Shown here piece by piece: positions 32,018 to 39,798 of a stretch of 39,798 nucleotides of DNA (positions are counted from its first letter, which is position 1; every line of letters starts with the position of its first letter). Source of the stretch: Pedosphaera sp. (GTDB lineage: Bacteria; Verrucomicrobiota; Verrucomicrobiia; Limisphaerales; Pedosphaeraceae); the NCBI GenBank assembly GCA_028293325.1, contig JAQGPA010000116.1, positions 1-39,798 of the forward strand. The letters are read 5' to 3'. The notes below the pieces were generated by a model, which saw nothing but the letters and a program-made list of their open reading frames with translations, had not been told where the DNA came from and searched no databases. Both the position numbers and the translations under genes were made by a program.

Positions 32018-32605
32018 ATGAATGACATCAACTCCGCCCAACACGAATGGGAAATCGGACTTTCGTCTTGAATTATACAAGATGGAAACTACAACGATTT
32101 CGAGGCGGGAATGCGTACGGAGTTTGCCTTGGAATTTTACTCCACCAGCTATCGAAAGAGTGAAAGCCAGGGGAAGTCTGTAAAAAGTCTCGGGGCCGCT
32201 AAATACGAGATTATCGGCGAGGTCATTTATTTGACGTCAGAAGTCTGGGTTCTCGATTTTGGCATTTGTGCGTTCCAGGAATCCAAACCTCCGGCAGGAT
32301 TTGGCGTTGGCAGTATTGTTGCTGCTGAAATTAACCTCGGCATCGATCCGTTCTTTTATTTCGAGGGGCTCCACGCCCTGCCGGGAATGCCACCACTCAT
32401 TTATTCGTGGGTAATTAATTCCATCGGTCAACAGACTGCGCCGTTTATTGAGACGCACGAACCTGTAGAGCACAAAGTGATGATTCGCGACGAGAATAAA
32501 CTTGGCTACAAGGGCATCAGTAAGACTGACGCGTGGAAAGACGACAATGAAAATGGGGCATACGTTTTAAACTGCACGCGCTTGGATGCCCCGCCAAAAT
32601 TTTAA
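32018..32605 (+). CDS. Hypothetical protein interrupted by an in-frame TGA
   Basis: ATG at 32018 with GGAAAG upstream begins MNDINSAQHEWEIGLSS, then TGA at 32069-32071, then the same frame continues IIQDGNYNDFEAG into a 164-residue open frame that has its own ATG at 32111 and ends at 32605. The stretch between TGA and 32111 looks protein-like. Either a nonsense mutation, a readthrough/selenocysteine codon, or re-initiation at 32111. The main part (e.g. YEIIGEVIYLTSEVWVLDFGICAF) has no recognised domain. It sits between the Y RNAs and rtcB and ends 27 bases before rtcB, so it is probably in the RtcR regulon. Confidence 0.65.
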
Positions 32606-32632
32606 ATAACACGATAGGAACCTAATTAACTT

Positions 32633-34144
32633 ATGAACACAGAATCTACAATGCCGGTTATCCAAGCCACGGGTGAAGCCACCGGCTTCATCCCGGCGCC
32701 GAACAACCAGGGCAAACCCATCACCGTCATCGGCACCGCGGCCATCCGCGATGCTTTTGATGCCAGATGCATTGAGCAAGCATTGAACTCGCGCGGCGCG
32801 CCAGGCGTGATCGATTTGGTGCTCAATCCTGACGCCCACGCCGGTTACGGCGCGCCCGTTGGCTGTGTGCTCGTGTCACCGACGCACGTTTATCCCGGCC
32901 CCGTTGGCGTGGACATCAAATGCTCCATGAGCTTGCTCCAACTCGACCTGCCGGTGGACGCCGTGGCCGACAAAACTGTCCGCCGCGCGCTCATCAATGC
33001 CATCGTCGAGCGCACGCCCACGGGCGCGGGTAAAGGCCAGCGCAGCGTGAAAAAAAGCCGCAATGTGAATGGTGAAATCGGCCGCCGCGTTGCCATTGAA
33101 GGCGCGTCGGAAGGTGTGTGCCGTGAACTGAGCATCCCGCCGGAGTGGGCGAAGCATTGCGAAGATGCCTTCCATCTCGGACACAGCAATCAGCAGGCTG
33201 ACCTTGCGGCCCGCCTTGACCTGCTCATCAGCACCGGCAAATTCCCGAGATTTGAGGACAAAATCCGCCAGCTTGGATCCTACGGTGGCGGAAATCATTT
33301 TGGAGAATGTGAAGCCGTGCAGATCGCGGACAACGACCGCGCCCGCCGCGCTGCCGAAGTTTTCGGCCTGCGCGATGGCTGCGTTGCGTTTCTCTCGCAC
33401 TGTGGTTCCCGTGGCTTCGGCTACCAACTGGCCCATGACCAGTTCCGCACCTTGCAAAACAAGTTTGCGGCCTGGAGCATTCCGTTGCCGGGTGAGGATC
33501 GTGAATTGGTTTACGCTCCGCTCGGCACACAAGAAGCCAACGATTACATCGACGACATGTCCCTCGGCGCAAACTTTGCGACCATGAACCACATGCTCAT
33601 CAACGCGCTGGTGCTCGAAGCATTTCAGGAAATCATTCCCGGCGCGCGCGGCTCGCTCGTCTATTTCATCAGCCACAACATCGCGCGCCGCGAAATCGTG
33701 GCGAATCAGGAATGCTGGGTGCATCGCAAGGGTGCGACGCGCGCTTTCCCGGCCAATCACTTCTCGCTCAAGGACACGCCGTTCTATGAAACCGGTCATC
33801 CAATTTTGCTGCCTGGGAATCCGACCGCTGGCTCCTGCGTCATGGTCGCGGATCCCGGCGCCGACAAAAGCTGCTACAGCGTGAACCACGGAGCGGGCCG
33901 CGCCAAGGGTCGCAAGGCGGCCATCCGCGAACTGGATCAGAAGACCGTGGACAATGAATTTGTTGCTCACGATATTCTGACCAACTGCCGCACGTATCCG
34001 AAGGACGAGGCCCCGGCCGCTTACAAGGATTTCAACGAAGTGTTGAACTCCGTCAAACTGGCCGGTCTCGCCAGCGAAGTCGCACGCCTCCGCGCCCGCT
34101 TTGTTATCAAGGATTCGGACGACAGTTTGAAAGGCGCGGCGTAA
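32633..34144 (+). CDS. rtcB: RtcB RNA-splicing/repair ligase
   Basis: 503 residues, full-length RtcB. Active-site features: D94/C97 in VDIKCSMS, GGGNHFGE (218-225), H256 in LSHCGSRG, H348 in SHNIARRE and the guanylylated H419 in VNHGAGR. Joins 3'-phosphate or 2',3'-cyclic-phosphate ends to 5'-OH ends using GTP and Mn2+. Downstream of Ro60, Y RNAs and the interrupted gene, matching the rsr-yrl-rtcB order of Salmonella; no archease or RtcA gene follows in the window. Quite different in length and N terminus from the other RtcB at 15618, so they are paralogous types, not recent duplicates. Confidence 0.94.
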   Translation: MNTESTMPVIQATGEATGFIPAPNNQGKPITVIGTAAIRDAFDARCIEQALNSRGAPGVIDLVLNPDAHAGYGAPVGCVLVSPTHVYPGPVGVDIKCSMSLLQLDLPVDAVADKTVRRALINAIVERTPTGAGKGQRSVKKSRNVNGEIGRRVAIEGASEGVCRELSIPPEWAKHCEDAFHLGHSNQQADLAARLDLLISTGKFPRFEDKIRQLGSYGGGNHFGECEAVQIADNDRARRAAEVFGLRDGCVAFLSHCGSRGFGYQLAHDQFRTLQNKFAAWSIPLPGEDRELVYAPLGTQEANDYIDDMSLGANFATMNHMLINALVLEAFQEIIPGARGSLVYFISHNIARREIVANQECWVHRKGATRAFPANHFSLKDTPFYETGHPILLPGNPTAGSCVMVADPGADKSCYSVNHGAGRAKGRKAAIRELDQKTVDNEFVAHDILTNCRTYPKDEAPAAYKDFNEVLNSVKLAGLASEVARLRARFVIKDSDDSLKGAA

Positions 34145-34249
34145 TCAATCAGCCGCGGGGCAAACCACCTTGTTACAAAATCCATCTGCTGGAGGATCCC
34201 AGCCGATGGTCCTGTTTCGAAAGCGTTTTCGTTTAAGACCAGGAAAAAC

Positions 34250-35050
34250 TCAGAACCAGAAGTAAATGTTCTTTCCGGTGTCCGCGTAATACCAATTCTG
34301 CATCTTCTTGCCAGCAAAGTTGCGCCAGCTGGCATGGCCGTCCAAAAACAGGATGTTGCCTCCCATGGGCGTCTTGGCGTTCATATGCGCGCTGCTCTGA
34401 TTAACCACAATCCCGCTGGTGCTCGGGCCTACTTGTACAAAGTCGGTAGTGCCTTTGGACAACACCGCATCCACTACCACTTCCGTTTCTGCCGCATTCG
34501 TTTCGTTGATTCTTTGCACAAAACGCTTGGGTAAGCTGATATTAGCGGTCATGGTCGCCTCGGGAGTTCCGCTGGAATTGAGTCGCATCGTCAGGAAGCC
34601 ATAACCTGCCACCCTGCGCTTCGAATTATAATCTGGCACGCCAGTAACGCCTTGATAATACCACCATCGGTCATCATCACTGACGGAAAGTCGCAAGCCC
34701 GGGCAATACATGATCGACCGCTTTGAACCAGCTTCGGTCAAGGCATCCGCCGTCGCCGCCGGTAAATCCCACAGCCATTTGCCTGTTACGGTGGCATCAT
34801 GTTGCGGCACCAACTCTTTATTGTCATTCGCATACATTATCAAACCCAGCGCAATTTGGTGCTCGTTGCTCATGCACTTCGCGCGCCGCGCCTTTTCCTT
34901 GGCCGTAGCCAGCGCTGGCAACAGCAGCCCGGCCAGAATGGCAATAACGGCAATGACAACCAGCAACTCAATCAAGGTAAAAGCTCCCCGATGCCCGAGA
35001 TTGGTTTTTGTTTGAGGGATAAGAGATTTCTTCGCGCCCATGGACTTCAT
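34250..35050 (-). CDS. Type II-secretion-like pseudopilin (DUF1559-like)
   Basis: About 266 residues from the ATG at 35050; starts at 35106 and 35164 would lengthen the leader. The prepilin cleavage/methylation segment [19 protein letters not shown] is followed by a hydrophobic helix and then a soluble domain. The motif near the C terminus ([11 protein letters not shown]) is the glycine/aspartate tail seen in the large pseudopilin families of Verrucomicrobia and Planctomycetes. Processed by prepilin peptidase; probably surface or periplasmic. Many such paralogues usually exist per genome. Confidence 0.85.
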   Translation of the reverse strand: MKSMGAKKSLIPQTKTNLGHRGAFTLIELLVVIAVIAILAGLLLPALATAKEKARRAKCMSNEHQIALGLIMYANDNKELVPQHDATVTGKWLWDLPAATADALTEAGSKRSIMYCPGLRLSVSDDDRWWYYQGVTGVPDYNSKRRVAGYGFLTMRLNSSGTPEATMTANISLPKRFVQRINETNAAETEVVVDAVLSKGTTDFVQVGPSTSGIVVNQSSAHMNAKTPMGGNILFLDGHASWRNFAGKKMQNWYYADTGKNIYFWF

Positions 35051-35353
35051 CTGTACTGGGTAACCCGGATGCCTGGCTGCACGTTTCAGTTTAACTGGCT
35101 CAGGCATCTCCCTCTTAAGAGAACTCTTTTGCCCGTAAAAAAGAATCGCCAAGTCAAAACACATCTGGATTTAACCGGGATATTATACCAAAAACCCACG
35201 AATACCAGTTTTTTGGTCCGGAATTATTCCTCGGTATAAATGCCAGAAAATGAGCACGCAGCACGCAGTTTGCCGGAGGGGGCGTGGCCGTCACCCCCAA
35301 GTCGGAACGTTCCCGCACCGTGTTTAAGAATTTACGACCCGGACGCCGCTACT

Positions 35354-36631
35354 TCACGCCTTCTGCGCGAGGAACAGCGGCTTCAAATGGCGCTCATAAA
35401 GATTTTCCGTGACATTTTTGGCTACTGAAGCTTCGTGCGTTTCCAATGCCTGCAAATATCGCGAGCCCATCTTGGCGGCAATTTTATAACCCACATGCAA
35501 CAATTGCCGCAAATACGGGTTAAATGCCGGGTTCCGGGAATCATGCCGCAACGCCGAAACGTATTGCTCAGACGTCCAACCCTTCACCACGCCCGCGGAC
35601 GGCAGCTTGTCCGGGTCAATGTCGATCACCGTGGCGTACGGCGCGCAAAGTTCATCGAGATGGTCGAGTGCTTCCGTATAAATCTGCTTCGCCACCACCA
35701 ATCCATCCCCGCCGGCTTCCGCCAGGCCGATAACTTCTTCGAGCCACGTCGTCCCAGCGGTTTTGATGTGCAACCCGGCGCCAAACCTAGCCAATCCGCG
35801 GCGAATCGCCGGATAAATGGAAAACTTGTCACTGCCCGAGTGAACGCTGAGCTTGAGGTTGCCGGGCAGTCCATATTGCTTCACCGCAAACGCAATGACC
35901 GCCAGGTCCTCATTGAATTCCTTTTCGAATTGGCCCACGTCGCCAACGTAATCCACCCCTTTGTTGAAACGCCCCGTAAATTTTGGCGCGATGGTCTGCA
36001 CCGGGATTTTTTCGTCTGCAATGGCGATCAGGATGACCAGCAGTTCCGGCGGCGTCTGCGGGTTGTCCGTTTCGTCCATCGAAACTTCCGTGATGAAGCA
36101 ACCCTCGCCTTTCGCCTTTGCGATATGCCGGTAAATCTTCCCCGCTTCCTGCACCGCCAGCAGATATTTTGCGGCGATCTCCTCCACCTGCCCGCGCGCA
36201 ATTTCAAAAGGCTGCTCAATGCCCGGGATCACGATGCGCCCCACCAGTTCGGGATGCCGGTCCGTGAACGCCTTCGTCGCTGCTGCCGCGGCGGGTTTGC
36301 CAATCGCGTCCGCCACATCGAGGGTGTAGAAATCAGAGTGCGGGAGAAACCGGTCCACCGTCTCGATTCGCATATGATCGGCATCCACGTGATAGGCCTG
36401 TTTCCACCCCAATTCCTTTACCGCGGCATCCGCCGCCCGTCGCGTGCCGGAGGGCTCGGACCCAATGGTGGTGTGTTCCCGGTTGGATTTATTCCAAACC
36501 GGAATGACTTCGGCGCCCTTTTCCGTGGCCAGAATGCAGGCCCGCAATTGGGCCTTGGCCTGATGGGCGAACCGATCACCGATTCCAAATGAATACTTCC
36601 CGAGCACCAGTGATCTACTCATAGCTTGCAT
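35354..36631 (-). CDS. Tagaturonate epimerase-like sugar acid enzyme
   Basis: About 425 residues from the ATG at 36631 (36622 and 36667 are alternatives). It resembles UxaE-type tagaturonate/fructuronate epimerases, seen in HVDADHMRIETVDRFLPHSDFYTLDVAD and the LSVHSGSDKFSIYP segment, with His and Asp residues suited to metal binding. It would interconvert D-tagaturonate and D-fructuronate in galacturonate degradation. No other uronate genes are in the window. Family assignment is from memory of motifs only. Confidence 0.72.
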   Translation of the reverse strand: MQAMSRSLVLGKYSFGIGDRFAHQAKAQLRACILATEKGAEVIPVWNKSNREHTTIGSEPSGTRRAADAAVKELGWKQAYHVDADHMRIETVDRFLPHSDFYTLDVADAIGKPAAAAATKAFTDRHPELVGRIVIPGIEQPFEIARGQVEEIAAKYLLAVQEAGKIYRHIAKAKGEGCFITEVSMDETDNPQTPPELLVILIAIADEKIPVQTIAPKFTGRFNKGVDYVGDVGQFEKEFNEDLAVIAFAVKQYGLPGNLKLSVHSGSDKFSIYPAIRRGLARFGAGLHIKTAGTTWLEEVIGLAEAGGDGLVVAKQIYTEALDHLDELCAPYATVIDIDPDKLPSAGVVKGWTSEQYVSALRHDSRNPAFNPYLRQLLHVGYKIAAKMGSRYLQALETHEASVAKNVTENLYERHLKPLFLAQKA

Positions 36632-36923
36632 GTTTGATGGCACTAGCTTACCAAATTCCTCCTCCAAAAAAGCAGGAATATCTGCGAACTTGCATGAAAA
36701 TTCTGCACCGAAACCGAACCCTTGGCAAGTGATGGTTAGGACATAAACCGCCTGTTGACATCAAAATCCCTTTAAAAGCGCAACTTTCCACCAGCGCGGG
36801 CAGGATTTTCCGAGCCCGCAATGCCTGGAAAAAGGATCGTGGCCTGCCGACGCTCAAATTGGCAGCCGGCCAGCCCCACACATTCACTTTGCAACCCTTT
36901 GAAGTGCTGGTATTGGAAACCAT

Positions 36924-38609
36924 ATGAAGTATCGAATGAAATCCAAAAGTGCTGGAATCTTTCTATTTTTCCTGACAGCGACCGCGTTCGCGGGAGACAC
37001 CAATCTCCCCAGCATCATTCCACTTCCCCAAAAAATTGAGCGGCGTGAAGGCATTTTCAAGATTCGCCCCGAAAAACGAATCCTCGGCCTGCATGTGCGT
37101 TCCGGGACAAAAATCCTCACGGACGCCGCTTCGCTGGAAACCGGTCGGTATCTGGCCGGCCAACTTCGCAAATCCACCGGGTACCAACTTCCGGTCGGCT
37201 TAAAGGCCGAAGCGCGCGACACCAAAGGCAGCATTATTTTGACCACGGATAATTCCAAAACGACTTTGGGCGCCGAAGGTTACGAACTCACTGTCGCTTC
37301 GGATTCTGTCATCATCCGCGCGTCGGATGAGGCGGGCGTATTTTACGGCGTGCAATCGTTGCTGCAATTGCTGCCTCCCGAAGTTTTTGCGATGAAACCA
37401 ATCCAAGGCATCGCTTGGAACCTTCCCTGCGTGCGGATTGAAGACCAACCGCGGTTTCAATGGCGCGGTTTGATGTTGGATGTCAGCCGCCATTTCTCCA
37501 ACAAGGACGAGATTAAGCATCTGCTCGACCTCATGGCTTTGCACAAGCTGAACACCTTCCACTGGCATCTCGTGGATGATCAGGGCTGGCGTATCGAAAT
37601 TAAAAAATATCCACGTCTGACGGAAATTGGTGCCTGGCGAAAAAACGTTGGCTTCAAACTCGATCCAAAAGACACCATTGCTTACGGCCCTGACGGCCGG
37701 TACGGCGGCTTTTACACGCAGGCGGATGTTCGCGAGATCGTGGCCTATGCCCAGGCGCGGCACATTACCATTGTGCCGGAAATTGAAATGCCGGGCCACT
37801 CGACCGCGGCGCTGGCCGCCTATCCCCAGTTCAGTTGTACCGGCGGGCCTTACAACACCGACATCGGCGCGGGCGTTCACAACGGCGTCTATTGCGCGGG
37901 CAAGAATGAATCGTTCACGTTCGTGCAGGATGTGCTGACGGAAGTCTTCGCCCTTTTTCCCGGCAAATACATCCATATTGGCGGCGACGAAGTGCCGATG
38001 GATAACTGGAAAGCCTGCGCGCTCTGCCAGACCCGCATGCAGCAGGAAGGCTTGCAAAATGAGCATGAGTTGCAGGGCTATTTCATCCGGCGCATTGAGA
38101 AGTTCATCAATGCCAATGGGCGCAATCTGATTGGCTGGAGCGAAATCCGCGAAGGCAGCCTCACGCAAAACACCGCAGTGATGGACTGGATTGGCGGCGC
38201 CGTGGCAGCCGCCAGTGCGGGTCATGACGTCGTCATGTCGCCCATGTCCAACTGCTATTTTGACCATTATCAATCACAGGATCATTCCACGGAGCCGCAC
38301 GCCATCGGTGGCTATCTGCCGCTGGACAAGGTGTACTCCTTCGAGCCCATTCCCATGAATCTCCCGGCCAAATACCGCATCCATATCCTCGGCGCGCAAG
38401 CCAACCTCTGGACCGAATACATTCCCTCCATTGGCCGGGTGGAATACATGGCCTTTCCCCGCCTCTCGGCCATGGCCGAGGTCGTCTGGTCGTCCAAATC
38501 ATCCCGCAATTGGGATGATTTCATGTTGCGCATGCAAACTCAAACCCGGCGCTTCGATCAACTCGGGGTAAATTACCGTCGCAATACCCCCGTCAAAGTT
38601 GCATATTGA
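36924..38609 (+). CDS. Beta-N-acetylhexosaminidase, GH20
   Basis: 561 residues. N-terminal signal peptide (GIFLFFLTATAFAG). A GH20b-type alpha/beta domain (about 25-160), then the catalytic barrel from RFQWRGLMLDVSRHF, with the hallmark Asp-Glu pair at 355-356 in HIGGDEVPMDNW, where Glu is the acid/base and Asp orients the acetamido group. Removes terminal GlcNAc or GalNAc from glycans, in the periplasm or outside. It fits the polysaccharide-degrading lifestyle of Verrucomicrobia. An alternative ATG is at 36936. Confidence 0.92.
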   Translation: MKYRMKSKSAGIFLFFLTATAFAGDTNLPSIIPLPQKIERREGIFKIRPEKRILGLHVRSGTKILTDAASLETGRYLAGQLRKSTGYQLPVGLKAEARDTKGSIILTTDNSKTTLGAEGYELTVASDSVIIRASDEAGVFYGVQSLLQLLPPEVFAMKPIQGIAWNLPCVRIEDQPRFQWRGLMLDVSRHFSNKDEIKHLLDLMALHKLNTFHWHLVDDQGWRIEIKKYPRLTEIGAWRKNVGFKLDPKDTIAYGPDGRYGGFYTQADVREIVAYAQARHITIVPEIEMPGHSTAALAAYPQFSCTGGPYNTDIGAGVHNGVYCAGKNESFTFVQDVLTEVFALFPGKYIHIGGDEVPMDNWKACALCQTRMQQEGLQNEHELQGYFIRRIEKFINANGRNLIGWSEIREGSLTQNTAVMDWIGGAVAAASAGHDVVMSPMSNCYFDHYQSQDHSTEPHAIGGYLPLDKVYSFEPIPMNLPAKYRIHILGAQANLWTEYIPSIGRVEYMAFPRLSAMAEVVWSSKSSRNWDDFMLRMQTQTRRFDQLGVNYRRNTPVKVAY

Positions 38610-38671
38610 GTCTGCTCTGCCAGCATTAATTCCATGAAGCAGTTTCACAGCTTGAATGTTCGTTAAAAACG

Positions 38672-38776
38672 ATGAACGTAAAACCCCGCATGCCGGCGCC
38701 ACTTGATCCTGACGCGAAAAGCCAGCGCGTTGGCCAGGCCGTGGCTGCGGCCAGTTTGCCGGTCATCAAACGGTAA
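38672..38776 (+). CDS. Doubtful small ORF, 34 aa
   Basis: ATG-initiated 34-codon frame between the hexosaminidase and CBM9-like genes (MNVKPRMPAPLDPDAKSQRV...). It ends six bases before the ATG of the next gene. No ribosome-binding site or domain; listed only because of its position. Confidence 0.2.
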   Translation: MNVKPRMPAPLDPDAKSQRVGQAVAAASLPVIKR

Positions 38777-38781
38777 GCCAT

Positions 38782-39486
38782 ATGCAATCGATTCAACCGG
38801 ACATGAAGCCATCGCTAATTCACTGCCGCGAATTTCCGGCTTTTGCCGCGGACAACCTTGAGTCTGTTCGCCTCGCATTTCGTGGTGCCACACCTTGTTC
38901 TCTGCGTCAGGCTTGGCTGCAAAAGGAGGAGACTGATTTTGCTCCGGCGATGGTTCGAGTAGGCTGGCGTTCCGAATCGTTGCTCATCTTCGCTGAGTTG
39001 ACTGATGTAGATGTTTACAATCAGGCCACCAGCCTCAATCAGCGGATTTGGGAACTGGGAGACACTTTTGAGATTTTCCTGCGGCCAGTCACACAAGAGT
39101 CCTACGTCGAATTTCACGTTTCACCGAACAATCAGCGGCTGCAATTACGCTTCAAGGATGCCGGCGCGCTGGATCATGTGAGAAAAACTGGTTCCATCGA
39201 GAGCGTGGTGGTTGTCGGCGAGGCGTTTCGTTCCACCACCTGGGTGCGGCCCGAGACGCAGCAATGGTTTGCCTATGCGGAAATCCCGGCCAGTTCGGTC
39301 AGCGACCGAAGCGGTCCGCTCAATGGCTGTCAGTGGAGCTTTTCCTTCAGTCGTTATGACTACACGCGCGGCCGAAAGGAACCGGTCATTTCTTCCACCT
39401 CCGGCCATGCCCAACCCAATTTTCACCGGCAGCACGAGTGGGGCATGATGAATTTTTGTCGCGGCCCTCAGATGCAAGCGCAGTGA
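38782..39486 (+). CDS. CBM9-like carbohydrate-binding protein
   Basis: 234 residues. The beta-sandwich pattern of carbohydrate-binding family 9-like proteins is seen: VGWRSESLLIFAELTDVDVYN, then LGDTFEIFLRP and SYVEFHVSPNNQRLQLRF, then WSFSFSRYDY near the C terminus. No signal peptide. ATG at 38782 (MQSIQ) or 38803 are possible starts. May bind sugars for the neighbouring hexosaminidase or act in the cytoplasm. Confidence 0.8.
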   Translation: MQSIQPDMKPSLIHCREFPAFAADNLESVRLAFRGATPCSLRQAWLQKEETDFAPAMVRVGWRSESLLIFAELTDVDVYNQATSLNQRIWELGDTFEIFLRPVTQESYVEFHVSPNNQRLQLRFKDAGALDHVRKTGSIESVVVVGEAFRSTTWVRPETQQWFAYAEIPASSVSDRSGPLNGCQWSFSFSRYDYTRGRKEPVISSTSGHAQPNFHRQHEWGMMNFCRGPQMQAQ

Positions 39487-39798
39487 CGAACACACCTTCT
39501 TTTATGACTTGAGCGAGCAGAAGTCATTTACCGCCCTAGAGCCTGCAGCGTCAAATAAGGAGCGCAGAAGTCCCATTCCTCGTCACTGACATCACTCGGA
39601 TATGCATTTCGTTCATTGGCCATCCTCCAGCGTAATGCCAAAAAATAGCTGCTCCATCAGACTTTCCTCACAAAAGTTCATGACAGGCGCTAACTTCACT
39701 TTGCTCCGCGCAAGGTAGGACTATTGCTATCAAATCCTGCTCGCAACTCCGCCCACCATGCGCGATGTTCGCCGATTAAAGGAGCGATAACTAAAATC
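39487..39798. other. Right-end intergenic region
   Basis: No open reading frame, tRNA or terminator recognised up to the window edge. Confidence 0.5.

Overview
The window looks like a chromosomal segment of a GC-rich Verrucomicrobia-type bacterium (Pedosphaera/Limisphaerales-like). This is inferred from a pseudopilin with a glycine-aspartate tail motif, a huge secreted beta-helix/PKD protein with a DxDGDG tail, DUF4080 radical SAM and DUF4142 proteins, and the intergenic phrase near the left end. No database search was possible.

Layout. 1-4.6 kb: a B12-binding radical SAM protein, then a PaeR7I/XhoI-like restriction-modification operon that is visibly richer in A/T than its surroundings. 4.6-9.2 kb: an accessory block (SDR, RidA, SDR, DUF4386-like membrane protein, MarR regulator) bounded by a decayed copy (4706-4885) and an intact copy (8714) of the same cupin gene. 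9.2-14.35 kb: TPR membrane protein, tail-anchored SDR, DUF4142 lipoprotein, several orphan terminators and a lipoprotein/membrane protein.

14.37-24.0 kb is the most unusual part. It is a plus-strand array of about 23 tRNA genes, most with encoded CCA, plus several tRNA-like remnants. The anticodons read as Gly, Trp, Ala, Met, Tyr, Asp, Asn, Arg x2, Pro, Ile, Phe, Glu, His, Leu x4, Lys, Gln x2, Val and a Cys-like one. Anticodon arms and acceptor stems look normal. The D and T loops do not: the D loops mostly lack GG and the T loops lack TTC, typically reading TGCRAST instead. A short D-loop triplet, usually GCA, is complementary to the first three T-loop bases, and this complementarity is kept by compensating changes in several members. 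An RtcB-family RNA ligase of the PrfH-associated type lies inside the array, as do a giant beta-helix protein and two small hypothetical genes on the opposite strand.

24.0-34.1 kb is an RNA-repair/RNA-quality-control locus: SWIM zinc-finger protein, HNH endonuclease, a structured intergenic RNA, a slipin, the sigma-54 activator RtcR, and a divergent unit with a near-perfect sigma-54 promoter leading to Ro60 (TROVE/vWA). Ro60 is followed by six tandem YrlA-like Y RNAs, a small gene interrupted by an in-frame TGA, and a second, full-length RtcB. In Salmonella an rsr-yrlBA-rtcBA operon is controlled by RtcR with sigma-54; here the Y RNAs are multiplied and no archease is visible.

Working hypothesis: the non-canonical tRNA array with its own RtcB and the neighbouring RtcR/Ro60/Y-RNA/RtcB unit form one RNA-damage island. 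The array RNAs could be spare, decoy or sensor tRNAs. 34.1-39.8 kb returns to ordinary genes: a pseudopilin, a tagaturonate-epimerase-like enzyme, a GH20 hexosaminidase and a CBM9-like protein.
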